In this document: positions 8,384-18,563 of the stretch, piece after piece | Layout: each line of letters begins with the position of its first letter | How positions within the stretch are numbered: the stretch's first letter is position 1 | NCBI RefSeq assembly: GCF_001640805.2 | Contig: NC_066836.1 | Span: forward strand, 569,568 to 633,567 | Direction of reading: 5' to 3' | DNA from: Lates calcarifer | Lineage: Eukaryota > Chordata > Actinopteri > Centropomidae | DNA length: 64,000 nt | Made by a program: the position numbers and the translations under genes | The notes under the pieces: generated by a model | The model's database searches: none | What the model was told of the DNA's origin: nothing | What the model saw: the letters and a program-made list of their open reading frames with translations, nothing else

Positions 8384-8852
8384 ATGCTCTCACTGCATTA
8401 CTGTGGAATGTTTCCTTTGTTTCTCATCATACTAAAAGGTAGGTTCAAGCAGGAATAATAAATGCCTTTAGAGGATCTGTTTGCTAGAAACCACTGGAAC
8501 AGGCAATCAGAGTTTAACATGGTCTTTAACAACATTTATCTATTTCTTTAGGTGTCAGCTGTCAACAACTGACTCCAGACAACGATGAAGAGTTCAGTTT
8601 AGAAGGCAGCTCTGTTACTCTGTCCTACACATACTCCAAACAAGCTGCAGATGATGATTACTTCTACTGGTATCGACAATATCCAGGAAAACAACCACAG
8701 TTCCTCATCTCTCACACAGGAACAGGAATGAAAATAAAGGATCCAGTCTCTGGACTGTCTTTTAGAGTGAGTGAGGACAAAACCCGAATGTATCTGCAGA
8801 TCTCCTCTGCTGCAGTGACAGACTCTGCTGTGTACTACTGTGCTGTGAGGCC
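8384..8852 (+). CDS. V4: TCR alpha/delta V segment, group II (Tyr at Cys23)
   Basis: L-PART1 8384-8438; V-EXON 8552-8852. Same leader as V3. SVTLSYTYS again lacks the first Cys; FYWYRQYPGKQPQF, CDR2 region SHTGTGMKIKDP, FR3 FRVSEDKTRMYLQ, end CAVR. Its 3' flank is the second type, shared with V17, V18, V27 and V32, and V5 follows 250 bases later. Confidence 0.9.
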
Positions 8853-8890
8853 CACAGTGACAGGAAACACCACAACTCTGTACAAAAACA
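8853..8890 (+). other. V4 RSS (22-bp spacer, variant nonamer)
   Basis: Heptamer 8853-8859, spacer 8860-8881, nonamer ACAAAAACA 8882-8890. Sequence beyond base 8 of the nonamer is the second flank type. CTCF-like core CCACTAGAGGGC 8946-8957. Confidence 0.93.
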
Positions 8891-9102
8891 CAAGCTGACA
8901 CACTGACAGCCTTTTTTCCACACTCTTCAGCTCAGCTTTTTACCTCCACTAGAGGGCCACATTATCAAGTAGGCGGTGCACTACTTGTGCACTGTGTTCA
9001 ACCATTCTGTCAGTAATAACTGCTGCTGTGAAGAGAACAATTCTCAGACTGAATGTTGAACATCAGCCAGTTTCTCCTCTGGATTTAAACCTTGTTGTAG
9101 AC
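8891..9102 (+). promoter_or_regulatory. Second-type V 3' flank and group IV promoter region
   Basis: CAAGCTGACACACTGAC follows the V4 nonamer, then CCACTAGAGGGCCAC, then AGGCGGTGCACTACTTGTGC and the block leading to the V5 ATG. The unit recurs before V19, V28 and V33, and truncated after V17. V4 lacks 11 bases present in the other copies. Confidence 0.5.
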
Positions 9103-9560
9103 ATGGAACATTGGCTGTGGATTATTCTTGCTGCTCTTTTCTTTGGTAAGATACAAAGCACAACATGTTTCCTCTTCAATCTACTGATCTGATTGTTCTC
9201 CTTTAATCAATCATCTTTATTGATTCATCTCTTCCTCTGCATGTTCTGTTCTTCACCAGAGTGTAAAGGACAAGACACAGTGACCCAGCCAACAGGAGAC
9301 GTCACTGCTGCTGAAGGAGACACAGTTACACTCAACTGTACATTTAAGACAACATATTCAGGGCCCACTCTCTTTTGGTACAAACAAGAAGAAAATGACT
9401 TTCCAAAGTACATGCTGAGGTGTTTGTCACAAACAGTGGATCACGCACCAGAGATCCAGAAGGACAGATTTCATGCTGAAATCAAGGAGAAGTCAGTTCC
9501 TCTGAAGATCCAAAAGCTTCAGCTGTCTGACTCTGCTGTGTACTACTGTGCTCTGCAGCC
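9103..9560 (+). CDS. V5: TCR alpha/delta V segment, group IV
   Basis: First group IV member. L-PART1 9103-9145 encodes [19 protein letters not shown] 9260-9560 follows CTTCACCAG. Starts [15 protein letters not shown]; Cys23 in [21 protein letters not shown], an extra Cys in [11 protein letters not shown], end [10 protein letters not shown]. The intron is about 115 bases, shorter than in V19, V28 and V33, which have a further 190 bases or so. Confidence 0.92.
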
Positions 9561-9598
9561 CACAGTGACAGGAAACACCACAACTCTGTACAAAAACC
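9561..9598 (+). other. V5 RSS (22-bp spacer)
   Basis: Heptamer 9561-9567, spacer 9568-9589, nonamer ACAAAAACC 9590-9598. CTCF-like core 9633-9645. Confidence 0.95.
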
Positions 9599-9725
9599 TT
9601 TGGAGCAAAGACAACACAATACTCCACAACATCCACTAGAGGGAGTCACACACTGTTAAAAGATGAAGTTTTCAGAGACTGTGTCCTAGGAATAATCTAA
9701 CTGGTAGACACTTTTCAGTTAGTGT

Positions 9726-10025
9726 AAGTGATTCTTTGTTTTCCTCAGCTTCTATCCACCACAGTGTCCTCCAGGGCTCAATTTCAGGTCCCATCCCTTT
9801 CTCCTTTTACATGCTCTCTCTGGGCAACATCATACAAAATCATAACATTAAGTTCAATTTCTACACTGGTGACTTGCAGATTTATCTTCCAGATAAATCC
9901 AATAATAAAACTGGTCTATAAACCTGAATAGTTGCTTAGTAGACTTTAAAAGTTCTGACAACTCTCTCCAGTTTAATGACAAATCTGAAGTAATTCTCAT
10001 TGCTCCCACCCATGACAGGGCTCAT
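9726..10025 (+). mobile_element. LINE RT fragment
   Basis: Near copy of 5080-5380: PFSFYMLSLGNIIQNHNIKF then FYTGDLQIYLP. Ends at CCATGACAGGGCTCAT and passes into group III upstream sequence. Confidence 0.65.
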
Positions 10026-10223
10026 AAACAGTTGAAAAACATCACACTTCAATAAATTCTGCCACCAGTCTGTGAACCAGGAAGAAGTGTAACAGAGAGA
10101 AGTGAAAATACAGATCTAAGAGGAGACAGAGAGATTCAGGGAGGAGCTGAGCTGTTACTGAACTATAGAAGAGAGAGGAACTTCCATATTCAGTTCAATA
10201 CACAAACATTACCTTTATTCAAC

Positions 10224-10698
10224 ATGCTGTCATTAGACTATTATGGACTGTCTCTGCTGTTTCTCACTACTCTAACAGGTATTTTATGATCTATATTTTT
10301 TCTCAAAGTTCAATTAATATAATTCCAATATTTCATTAATGTGATTTAGGGCTTTCTTTTTTAACACAGTAATAACAGTTCTCTCTTCCTTCAGGTGTCA
10401 GATGTCATGAACTGACTCCAGTTGAGAAAGAAGAGTTCAGGTTTGAAGGCAGCTCTGTTACTCTGTCCTACAAATACTCCAAAAAAGGTGCTGCTTATAC
10501 TGATTATTTCTTCTGGTATCGACAATATCCAGGAAAACCACCAGAGTACCTCATCTCTCATCAGGAGTCTGGAGAATTACTATCAGCTCCAGTCTCTGGA
10601 CTGTCTGTTAAAGTGAGTGAGGATAAAACCCGAATGTATCTGCAGATCTCCTCTGCTGCAGTGACAGACTCTGCTGTGTACTACTGTGCTCTGCAGCC
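10224..10698 (+). CDS. V6: TCR alpha/delta V segment, group III leader (Tyr at Cys23)
   Basis: L-PART1 10224-10278 encodes MLSLDYYGLSLLFLTTLT; V-EXON 10395-10698 follows CCTTCAG. Starts GVRCHELTPVEKEEF; SVTLSYKYS lacks the first Cys; FFWYRQYPGKPPEY; end CALQ. The leader is group III, but FR3 (SGLSVKVSEDKTRMYLQ) is group II-like, so it is a mosaic. Confidence 0.9.
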
Positions 10699-10736
10699 CA
10701 CAGTGACAGGAAACACCACAACTCTGTACAAAAACC
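10699..10736 (+). other. V6 RSS (22-bp spacer)
   Basis: Heptamer 10699-10705, spacer 10706-10727, nonamer ACAAAAACC 10728-10736. CTCF-like core 10771-10783, ending GGGAA. Confidence 0.95.
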
Positions 10737-10801
10737 TTTGGAGCAAAGACAACACAATACTCCACAACATCCACTAGAGGGAATCACACACTGTTAAACT
10801 T

Positions 10802-11001
10802 CAACACCCACTGAAGTCCAACTCAACCAATGAGATTATTTCTGTCTCCAGAGCAGAAATGTTTGAGGAACTAAAAACACAATCAGCTTGATGTTGAGGA
10901 GAAGGGCTGTGCAGCAGAGAGGCTCTTTAGTTTTTTCATTCTACTGCAATGGAAGAACATTGTTCATCTGCTGTCCATTTGGCTTCACCAACTCCAAAGA
11001 C
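10802..11001 (+). promoter_or_regulatory. Group V V promoter/5' UTR region (V7)
   Basis: Starts CCCACTGAAGTCCAACTC and contains a CCAAT box in CTCAACCAATGAGATT. Conserved before V7, V20, V24 and V34. A cut-off copy stands alone after V9 and V39. Confidence 0.5.
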
Positions 11002-11579
11002 ATGTTGCTTTACCTCTTTTTGTTTTTATCTCACTTCATAGGTGAGTTTTACAACTAATGAGTGTCTCAGTTAACCTGCTGCATTAACAGTGCATTTGTT
11101 CTACATTTCATAACCAGAGTGGAAATTTAGAATTTCCATAATAGAAAATTCAGATGTTGATTTTATATATTTTTTTAAATATCTCAGAATGGTCACATTT
11201 GAAAGAAAAAGTCAAGAACCTCTGTTGAGTCTCTTGATGTCAGAATCTCTTGCAGACTAACTGACATGAATAACACTCATTTTGCAGACATGGGTTCCAT
11301 GAACAGCATAAAGCCAGAAAGTGCTGAAGAAGTTGTTGCAGAGGGAACAAACATCAACCTGACCTGTAAATATGACAGTGATATCTACAATATCCAGTGG
11401 TACCGACAATACCAGAGATCCAGACCAGAGTTCCTGCTCTACATCACAGAGGGAGGATTGATTCATCCAATTCTTTCTGATTTCCCAGCTCACATTAACA
11501 AAGGAGAGAAACGTGTAGATCTGGAGATCATCTCAGCTAAAGTGACAGACTCTGCTGTGTACTACTGTGCTCTGACGCC
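11002..11579 (+). CDS. V7: TCR alpha/delta V segment, group V
   Basis: First group V member. L-PART1 11002-11041 encodes MLLYLFLFLSHFI, donor ATAG|GTGAG; V-EXON 11288-11579 follows CATTTTGCAG. Starts DMGSMNSIKPESAEEVV; Cys23 in NLTCKYD, IQWYRQYQRSRPEF, FR3 KGEKRVDLEIISAKVT, end CALT. The frame upstream of the acceptor is open but lies in the intron. Confidence 0.92.
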
Positions 11580-11617
11580 CACAGTGACAGGAAACACCAC
11601 AACTCTGTACAAAAACC
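11580..11617 (+). other. V7 RSS (22-bp spacer)
   Basis: Heptamer 11580-11586, spacer 11587-11608, nonamer ACAAAAACC 11609-11617. CTCF-like core 11652-11664. Confidence 0.95.
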
Positions 11618-11920
11618 TTTGGAGCAAAGACAACACAATATTCCACAACATCCACTAGAGGGAGTCACACACTGTTAAACTTCAGTGGTTTCTTCTGATC
11701 CAGTCTAGATTCTTTTCCCTCATCAGAGACAGTTGTGATAAAGAGCTTTAGAAATGAAATTCATTTGATATATGAGTCTCCTCCTACTGACTGCAGAGGT
11801 GGCTGCTTGGCAGAGAACTGTTTGATTCCAGCTGTGAACATCAGACCAAACACAACTCACAAAACCACTCACAACTTCTTCATCCTGAACGTCCAGTTTC
11901 AACAGTTCTCCTCTGTAAAC

Positions 11921-12497
11921 ATGGAAAAACTCACTGTGATTTTCTTCTTTTCAACTCTCGTAGGTACGTATGTTTTACACAAGAAAACCTGAAACTATTC
12001 ATTTTCATACTTGAAAACACACAATAATCTGTCTTTGTCATGACGTCCTGTACAATCTAGTTGTGATCTCAGCTACAGTTGGGCTGTTTCTGTCAACTAA
12101 GTAACACTGTACACTGACATTTTCCACTGTCTTCTCCTCTCAGCCTCATGGACAATGTTAGTCTAATGGCTTCATTTTCTCTACTTTTTCCAGGACTAAC
12201 AGCTGGAGACTCAATCTATCCTGTAGAAGGTGAAGTCAGTGAAAGAGAAGGACAATCTATCAGACTCAGGTGTGACTATAAGACATCATACAGTGGTTTT
12301 TACCTTTACTGGTACAGACATCATTCTGACCTTCAGGCACCTCAGTTTATACTGTATAAAGGAGAAGGAACATGGAAAGGTTATGACCATATTCCTGATA
12401 AACGATATAAATCCCAAACAACAGACACATTAACTGAACTGACCATAAACAGTCTAACCCTGGCAGACACAGGTCTCTACTACTGTGCTCTGAGAAA
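11921..12497 (+). CDS. V8: TCR alpha/delta V segment, group VII
   Basis: L-PART1 11921-11963; V-EXON 12194-12497. Starts GDSIYPVEGEVSEREG; Cys in LRCDYK, CDR1 region TSYSGFY, CDR2 region YKGEGTWKGYDH, end CALRN (CTGAGAAA before the heptamer). Close to V38, with which it heads a duplicated block reaching V9-V11 / V39-V41. Confidence 0.92.
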
Positions 12498-12536
12498 CAC
12501 AGTGATACAAAGTGTAGAAGAGGCTGTACAAAAACC
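12498..12536 (+). other. V8 RSS (23-bp spacer)
   Basis: Heptamer 12498-12504, spacer 12505-12527, nonamer ACAAAAACC 12528-12536. Confidence 0.95.
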
Positions 12537-13224
12537 TGAACACAGATATCTGACTACTCTTCAAAGAGGAGGGAAGTGGGATTCAAACCACAGCTTCATA
12601 TCAGATGGATTCTGCTAATTCCTGTTTTATCATAGTCACTGTGGTTACAGCTGCTAATCAAACACTGTGGGAGGATTCACATGAGCAGCAAATCCACATC
12701 AATGACAAACCAACTGGATGATGCTTCAAACTTAACACACAATGAAAACAAATGAATGAACACTGATATACTCACTCAATCCTCATCATACACTGTGGGT
12801 CATTAGGCTACACTGAGCTGCCTCCATTCTTCACTGTTCCTGGCAACATGTAGAGCAACACCCCACATACATTAACTAATGAATGAAATCATCAATTGTT
12901 TATATTTATATATAAATCAAAATAAAAATTCAGTAGAATCACACTTTAACAGAAACAAACACTGTGAAAAGAAGATTAAGTCACATGTTGAGATATTAAA
13001 GGGGCTCTAGTAAGTTTACAGTAGTTAACACTGTTTATCTGATGATGATCCACTACCAACCTTATTGCTCAGCTTTCCTTATAACCATTCTCTGCTGACC
13101 ATGTAGTTAAAGATATGTAGATCCTCCCAAAGTGTTCCCAGTCTGTATACAGTCAGGTATACAGTCTCTACAGCATGTTCTCAGTCTTACACTGTCCTCT
13201 CAAACCATCTCAAGAACCATATAG
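12537..13224. repeat. V8 downstream spacer, part of a three-copy block
   Basis: No gene seen. The first 230 bases are the usual group VII 3' flank. The rest matches 21690-22375 and 57841-58528 closely. These three spacers extend on to V9, V16 and V39. Confidence 0.7.
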
Positions 13225-13665
13225 GCAACTCTTGTGTTACCCCCTGAGTGGTTCACCTCCTATCTAACTGGTAGACCCTTTTCAGTTAGTATAGATGATT
13301 CTGTGTTTTCTTCTGCTCCCCCAGGGCTCAATTTTAGGTCACCATCCCTTTCTGCCTTTCCATACTGTCTATGGGTAACATCATACAAAACCTTAACATT
13401 AAGTTTCATTCCATCATACCTGTATGCAGCTGGTTTTAATTCCGAGTGTGATTGTTTTATCCTTGGTTTTTACTTCCTTTATTTTATATGATTGTTTCAG
13501 TGATTTTGTTGTTTTTACATACATAGTTTAATCTGTCCTGTTTTGTTTGACCTCCTGATTCACTCTGTTCCTTTTATTGGTTTGCTCTGTCTATGTACGT
13601 ACAAACATGGTAACCCAGTTTATAAAAGTGCTATTTAAATAAAGTTATTATTGTCATTATTATAT
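13225..13665 (+). mobile_element. LINE RT fragment and 3' tail
   Basis: Encodes PPEWFTSYLTGRPFSVSIDD followed by a GLNF piece from a broken GSILG box, then a 3' end finishing TATTTAAATAAAGTTATTAT. Copies at 22376-22815 and 58529-58960 come from block duplication. Confidence 0.65.
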
Positions 13666-14564
13666 ATTCCATTAATAGAACAGACATCCTTTTATGTTCC
13701 CCTTAAATCCTGTAAAACAGGTGAAATCAGATCTTGTTAAGTTGTTAGTTGATGTTAAGGACGAAGCTAATAATGTGGATAAAATATTGAACATTTTCCT
13801 TTAATTATCAGTAGAATAAAGTTGTAGAGTGATGTCACTACTTTCATAGTATGAAAGTATAAAACAGGTTCTTGTTAAACTCTGACAAGGTGATCCACCT
13901 TTGAGTCATCTCAGCTACCTTTCTGTTATAAAGAAATCACCAAAAACAGACAAAAAACTTCTCACCTAATGCTGGACATAAATACTGCTGACATTCTGTT
14001 AACCAACATGCCTGTATCTCTCCATCCTTACCTGACACTCTGCTTCACATCACCTGAGGCATTCAGAGGATGTCTCTGTCCCAGTTAGGGAACAAATGAC
14101 CCCCCACCCTCCAAACTCAAACTGGACCTCCATGTAAAAAGGTTGTCCAACTGTGTTTTTATCAGCTACAAAATATCACCAATATCACCATTTTAGCCTC
14201 CCTACATTGTCTCCTGAACAGGACCAGCTGCTGCACTGGACTGAACTTTGGCAGCAGCTTGAGATCCTGGCAAATGCTGAATTGCATATCTGATAAAATG
14301 TTGAAAATGGCTGAAAAAATGCAGAAGAAAAGCAGAAAGAAATTGGAAAATGAAAACTAAAGTAAAATAATGCTGAAGCAATGCTTGAAATGTTGATAAA
14401 TAGATATTTTTTATGGACATTTGGTCGTGTCAGAACATAGAGATCCTATCAGATTCACCATTCACCAGATACACCATTTATACCTGATGGTCAATGAAAA
14501 GCTTTCAACAGTGAAAGATGATTTATATGATGGTGACTGCAGCATCAGAGTCATTTCCAGAGTT
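13666..14564. other. V8-V9 spacer without a recognised gene
   Basis: Holds the distal group III upstream block (AAGGTGATCCACCTTTGAGT near 13890) and an A-rich stretch near 14270-14400 that also occurs near 25490 and 42910. No coding gene is recognised. Confidence 0.5.
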
Positions 14565-14726
14565 GAAGGTAGAGGAAGTGTAACAGAGAGAAGTGAAAAT
14601 ACAGATCTAAGAGGAGACAGAGAGATTCAGGGAGGAGCTGAGCTGTTACTGAACTATAGAAGAGAGAGGAACTTCCATATTCAGCAGAGTTCAATATGCA
14701 AACCACAAACATTACCTTTATTCAAC
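14565..14726 (+). promoter_or_regulatory. Group III V promoter/5' UTR region (V9)
   Basis: A purine-rich block (GTAACAGAGAGAAGTGAAAA, then CAGGGAGGAGCTGAGCTG and AGAGAGAGGAACTTCC) is conserved before every group III leader and left as remnants at 5800 and 53430. Promoter role inferred from position. Confidence 0.45.
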
Positions 14727-15174
14727 ATGCTGTCATTAGACTATTATGGACTGTCTCTGCTGGTTCTCACTACTCTAACAGGTATGTTAGATTATACAGC
14801 ACAAAAGACTTCAGTTCCAATAATGTCTGAATTCTTTATTCAGTCTTTTATATCATGAAATAAAAGCTATTTTTTCTTTCAGGCATCATCTGTGAAGATC
14901 TGACTCCAGTCAACAATGAAGAGTTCAGTTTAGAAGGCAGCTCTGTTACTCTGTCCTACACATACCTCAAACTGATAACTGGCAATGAATTCTTCTGGTA
15001 TCGACAATATCCAGGAAAAAGACCAGAGTTCATCATGTTTCACTCTGCTTCAGGACAAGTACTGAACAGTCCATTCCCTGGACTGAAGATTAAAGTGGAG
15101 GAAAAGCAAATCAACATGACCATCTCCTCTGCTGCAGTGACAGACTCTGCTGTGTACTACTGTGCTGTGAGGCC
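14727..15174 (+). CDS. V9: TCR alpha/delta V segment, group III (Tyr at Cys23)
   Basis: L-PART1 14727-14781; V-EXON 14883-15174 after TTTCTTTCAG. Starts GIICEDLTPVNNEEF; SVTLSYTYLKLITGNEFFW; CDR2 region FHSASGQVLNSPF; FR3 GLKIKVEEKQINMTI; end CAVR. No Cys23. Near-identical to V16 and V39. Confidence 0.92.
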
Positions 15175-15212
15175 CACAGTGACAGGAAACACCACAACTC
15201 TGTACAAAAACC
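15175..15212 (+). other. V9 RSS (22-bp spacer)
   Basis: Heptamer 15175-15181, spacer 15182-15203, nonamer ACAAAAACC 15204-15212. CTCF-like core 15247-15259. Confidence 0.95.
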
Positions 15213-15277
15213 TTTGGAGCAAAGACAACACAATACTCCACAACATCCACTAGAGGGAGTCACACACTGTTAAACTT

Positions 15278-15359
15278 CAACACCCACTGAAGTCCAATTC
15301 AACCAAAGAGATTATTTCTGTCTCCAGAGCAGAAATGTTTGAGGAACTAAAACAATCAG
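15278..15359 (+). promoter_or_regulatory. Truncated group V promoter remnant
   Basis: Matches the group V upstream block from CACCCACTGAAGTCCAA to GGAACTAAAACAATCAG, then changes to unrelated sequence leading to V10. No group V leader or exon follows, so a group V segment has been lost here. Confidence 0.7.
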
Positions 15360-15569
15360 TTTTTGTTATGATTAAAGTGAAAAGCTAATGATAATGAGGT
15401 GTTGTAAGATGATGAATTAGTGAATGAAGCAGTGCTTGAAGGAAAACAGAGATATTTTTTAAATACCAGATACCTAGTGGACATAGTACTGAAAACAAAA
15501 GTTAAGTTTGGGAAATAAGCTGTTATCAACTTCATTCATATTGTGTATTTTAAGATTAAATGAAGAACC

Positions 15570-15766
15570 ATCAACTCTTAGTGGTCCAAACTGTGCTGAG
15601 TGTAAAGTTGTCAGTAGGAGGAATAACAGAGGGCTGTGAATGAGCCCTGTCACTGTGATCAGGCTCCTCCTTCTAATCCACCAACTTAGTGTTGATGAAG
15701 ACTAAACAGAGAGCTCACAGCCTTCTTTATACTTGCTGTAGCTCACAGTGACTCAACACTGCAGAT
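15570..15766 (+). promoter_or_regulatory. Group VI V promoter/5' UTR region (V10)
   Basis: The sequence before the V10 leader, with CAGGCTCCTCCTTCTAATCC and CTTCTTTATACTTGC, is repeated before V40. TTTATA about 40 bases before the ATG is a possible weak TATA element. Confidence 0.35.
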
Positions 15767-16212
15767 ATGACGCCTCTGTTCATCTCAGTGCTGCTGGCTG
15801 CTATGTGCCTTGGTATGAACACAACTCTGTTTCTCTGATATCAATCCAACATTGACATGATTCTTTAACAGCACACTGATACTGTTTGTTGGTGTTTTAC
15901 AGAATGCAGAGCACAAAAAGACAACGTGCTGCAGCCAACAGGAGATGTGACTGTTACTGAAGGAGAGGCTGGAACTCTTGACTGTCAATATAACAGCAGT
16001 TCAACAAATCCATATCTCTACTGGTACAAACAGGATGGAGACCACAGCCCCAAATTCATCCTTCAACGCATTAAACTGGGTGGTGGGAACACAGCAGACG
16101 AGTTCAAGGAGAGATTTTCAGCTACTCTGAATTCTGCCTTAAGATCAGTTCCTCTGAAGATCCAGAAGCTTCAGCTGTCTGACTCTGCTGTGTACTACTG
16201 TGCTCTGCAGCC
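15767..16212 (+). CDS. V10: TCR alpha/delta V segment, group VI
   Basis: L-PART1 15767-15812 encodes MTPLFISVLLAAMCL; V-EXON 15903-16212 after GTGTTTTACAG. Starts ECRAQKDNVLQPTGDV; Cys23 in TLDCQYN, LYWYKQDGDHSPKF, CDR2 region RIKLGGGNTADEF, FR3 [11 protein letters not shown] as in group IV, end CALQ. The only other member is V40. Confidence 0.92.
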
Positions 16213-16250
16213 CACAGTGACAGGAAACACCACAACTCTGTACAAAAACC
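16213..16250 (+). other. V10 RSS (22-bp spacer)
   Basis: Heptamer 16213-16219, spacer 16220-16241, nonamer ACAAAAACC 16242-16250. CTCF-like core 16285-16297. Confidence 0.95.
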
Positions 16251-16552
16251 TTTGGAGCAAAGACAACACAATACTCCACAACATCCACTAGAGGGAGTCA
16301 CACACTGTTAAACTCCAATGCTTTCTTCTGATCCAGTCTAGATTCTTTCCCTCATCAGACACAGTTGTGATAAAGAGCTTTAGAAATGAAATTCATTTGA
16401 TATATGAGTCTCCTCCTACTGACTGCAGAGGTGGCTGCTTGGCAGAGAACTGTTTGATTCCAGCTGTGAACATCAGACCAAACACAACTCACAAAACCAC
16501 TCACAACTTCTTCATCCTGAACGTCCAGTTTCAACAGTTCTCCTCTGTAAAC

Positions 16553-17203
16553 ATGGAAAAACTCACTGTGATTTTCTTCTTTTCAATTCTCGTAGGTACG
16601 TATGTTTTACACAAGAAAAGCTGAAACTATTCATTTTCATACTTGAAAACACACAATAATCTGTCTTTGTCATGACGTCACAGCGTCTCGAGATAACTTC
16701 TGTTGTGAATTGGCGCTATATAAATAAAATTTGACTTGACTTGACTTGACGTCCTGTACAATCTAGTTGTGATCTCAGCTACAGTTGAGCTGTTTCTGTC
16801 CACAGAGTAACACTGTACACTGACATTTTCCACTGTCTTCTCCTCTCAGCCTCATGGACAATGTTAGTCTAATGGCTACATTTTCTCTACTTTTTCCAGG
16901 ACTAACAGCTGGAAACTCAATCTCTCCTGTAGAAGGTGAAGTCAGTGGAACAGAAGGACAATCTGTCAAACTCAGGTGTGACTATAAGACATCAGCACGT
17001 GGTGTCCTACTTTACTGGTACAGACATCATTCTGACCTTCAGGCACCTCAGTTTATACTTGGAAAGGGAGCAAAAGGCAGCAGATATGACTATAATCCCA
17101 ATACAAATCGATATAAATCCCAAACAACAGATACATCAACTGAACTGACCATAAACAGACTAACCCTGGCAGACACAGGTCTCTACTACTGTGCTCTGAG
17201 AAA
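16553..17203 (+). CDS. V11: TCR alpha/delta V segment, group VII
   Basis: L-PART1 16553-16595 (MEKLTVIFFFSILV); V-EXON 16900-17203. Starts GNSISPVEGEVSGTEG; Cys in LRCDYK, CDR1 region TSARGVL, CDR2 region GKGAKGSRYDYNPNTN, end CALRN. The V exon matches V13. The intron is longer than in other members because of a 67-base insertion at 16680. Confidence 0.92.
16680..16746 (+). mobile_element. Short retroelement 3'-end insertion in V11 intron
   Basis: Sixty-seven bases (ACAGCGTCTCGAGATAAC through GGCGCTATATAAATAAAA and a TGACT-repeat tail) interrupt intron sequence that is unbroken in the other group VII members. TGACGTC flanks it on both sides (16673-16679 and 16747-16753), a 7-base target duplication. 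Confidence 0.8.
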
Positions 17204-17242
17204 CACAGTGATACAAAGTGTAGAAGAGGCTGTACAAAAACC
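17204..17242 (+). other. V11 RSS (23-bp spacer)
   Basis: Heptamer 17204-17210, spacer 17211-17233, nonamer 17234-17242. Confidence 0.95.
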
Positions 17243-18069
17243 TGAACACAGATATCTGACTACTCTTCAAAGAGGAGGGAAGTGGGATTCAAACCACAGC
17301 TTCATATCAGATAGATTCTGCTAATTCCTGTTTTATCAGAGTCACTGTGGTTACAGCTGCTAATCAAACACTGTGGGAGGATTCACATGAGCAGCAAATC
17401 CACATCAATGACAAACCAACTGGATGATGCTTCAAACAGAACAATATTTTATGGAAAACAAGATGAATAAAATACAAAGGTCACAGGACAATAACAAGTT
17501 TTTTCTTGAACTGTAATAGCACTTGTTGTTTGTAGACATGATGTGTCTCTTTGTCTCCACTGTTTCTTATTCCATCTCTTGTCTCCTTGTCTCTGCACTT
17601 GAAGATGGCAGACAGTGAAACTCTGCTGACCACACTGAGTTCCATTATTGAACCATGACAGTAAGACACAGCTGTGGCACCAAACAGACAGAGGTAATAA
17701 TCAGAGAGAACAGTTCATGTTCATCAACACACAGCTGCTGTGTGGAGTTTTACACAGAAAACAACAGAGACAGATGTTCACATCTTAAACCACCAGAGAC
17801 AATGCTCTGAGAAACATTTGAAACTTCTGAATGTGTAGAGATTCATTCAGGTGAGTTTTCAGCAGATTCCTCCTTCAGTCTGAGCTTCTCTGATGATGAT
17901 GATGATGATGATGATGACTGCAGCATCACTGTCATTTCTAAAGCTTCCATCAGCCTGATTGGAAACAGAGCACAGCAAGAGGAGGAGCTACACAACTGAA
18001 TATGAAAGGCTTCATTTTGGAACTGAAGAGCTGCTGTGTTCTCTCTATTCTTCATTCAGGACAAGTCAA
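17243..18069. other. V11-V12 spacer
   Basis: Group VII 3' flank, then about 500 bases shared with 19483-20309 and 36017-36841, then the group I upstream region. No gene seen in it. It lies wholly inside the 2240-base tandem duplication. Confidence 0.6.
17891..17917 (+). repeat. (TGA)9 microsatellite upstream of V12
   Basis: Nine units, about 150 bases before the V12 leader. Confidence 0.9.
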
Positions 18070-18525
18070 ATGATGCTACTGCTTTTAGTTTGGATGATGA
18101 TAGTCTCCTTTCATACTGGTAAGTACTCAACAGACGTATCAAAGTGGAACAGGTGATAAGTCATGTGACTTTATTTTCATGGAGTTTACTTTTCATCAAC
18201 TAAACTTCAACACAGAGGTACACAGTTTAAATATATCTTTGTTCTTTTCAGGATCCTCTGAGGATTTAGTGAAACCATCTAAAGATGTAATGATGGCTTT
18301 AGAAGGAGACACTGTGACTCTCTCCTGCAGCTATTCTCAGTCTGTACAAAGCCTCTACTGGTATCAACAGAAGTTCAGTTCATCTCCACAGCTTCTCATC
18401 ACAGATTATTCAGAAACAATACCAAGACTATCTTTAAAACATGACAAGGAAACAATGGAGTTTCACCTACAGATCTCCTCTGCTGCAGTGACAGACTCTG
18501 CTGTGTACTACTGTGCTGTGAAGCC
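18070..18525 (+). CDS. V12: TCR alpha/delta V segment, group I
   Basis: L-PART1 18070-18118; V-EXON 18252-18525. Starts SSEDLVKPSKDV; TLSCSYSQSVQSLYWYQQ; CDR2 region TDYSETIPRLS; end CAVK, the AAG codon being unique to V12 and V14. The CDRs differ from those of V1, V26 and V37. Confidence 0.93.
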
Positions 18526-18563
18526 CACAGTGACAGGAAACACCACAACTCTGTACAAAAACC
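18526..18563 (+). other. V12 RSS (22-bp spacer)
   Basis: Heptamer 18526-18532, spacer 18533-18554, nonamer ACAAAAACC 18555-18563. Core at 18598-18610 reads CCACCAGAGGGAG; the T to C change still fits the CTCF consensus. Confidence 0.95.

Noticed and set aside
8599..8901. Recurrent minus-strand frames across V 3' ends ([13 protein letters not shown] type)
   Set aside because: They are antisense shadows of the conserved FR3-RSS-flank cassette; their conservation follows from that sequence.
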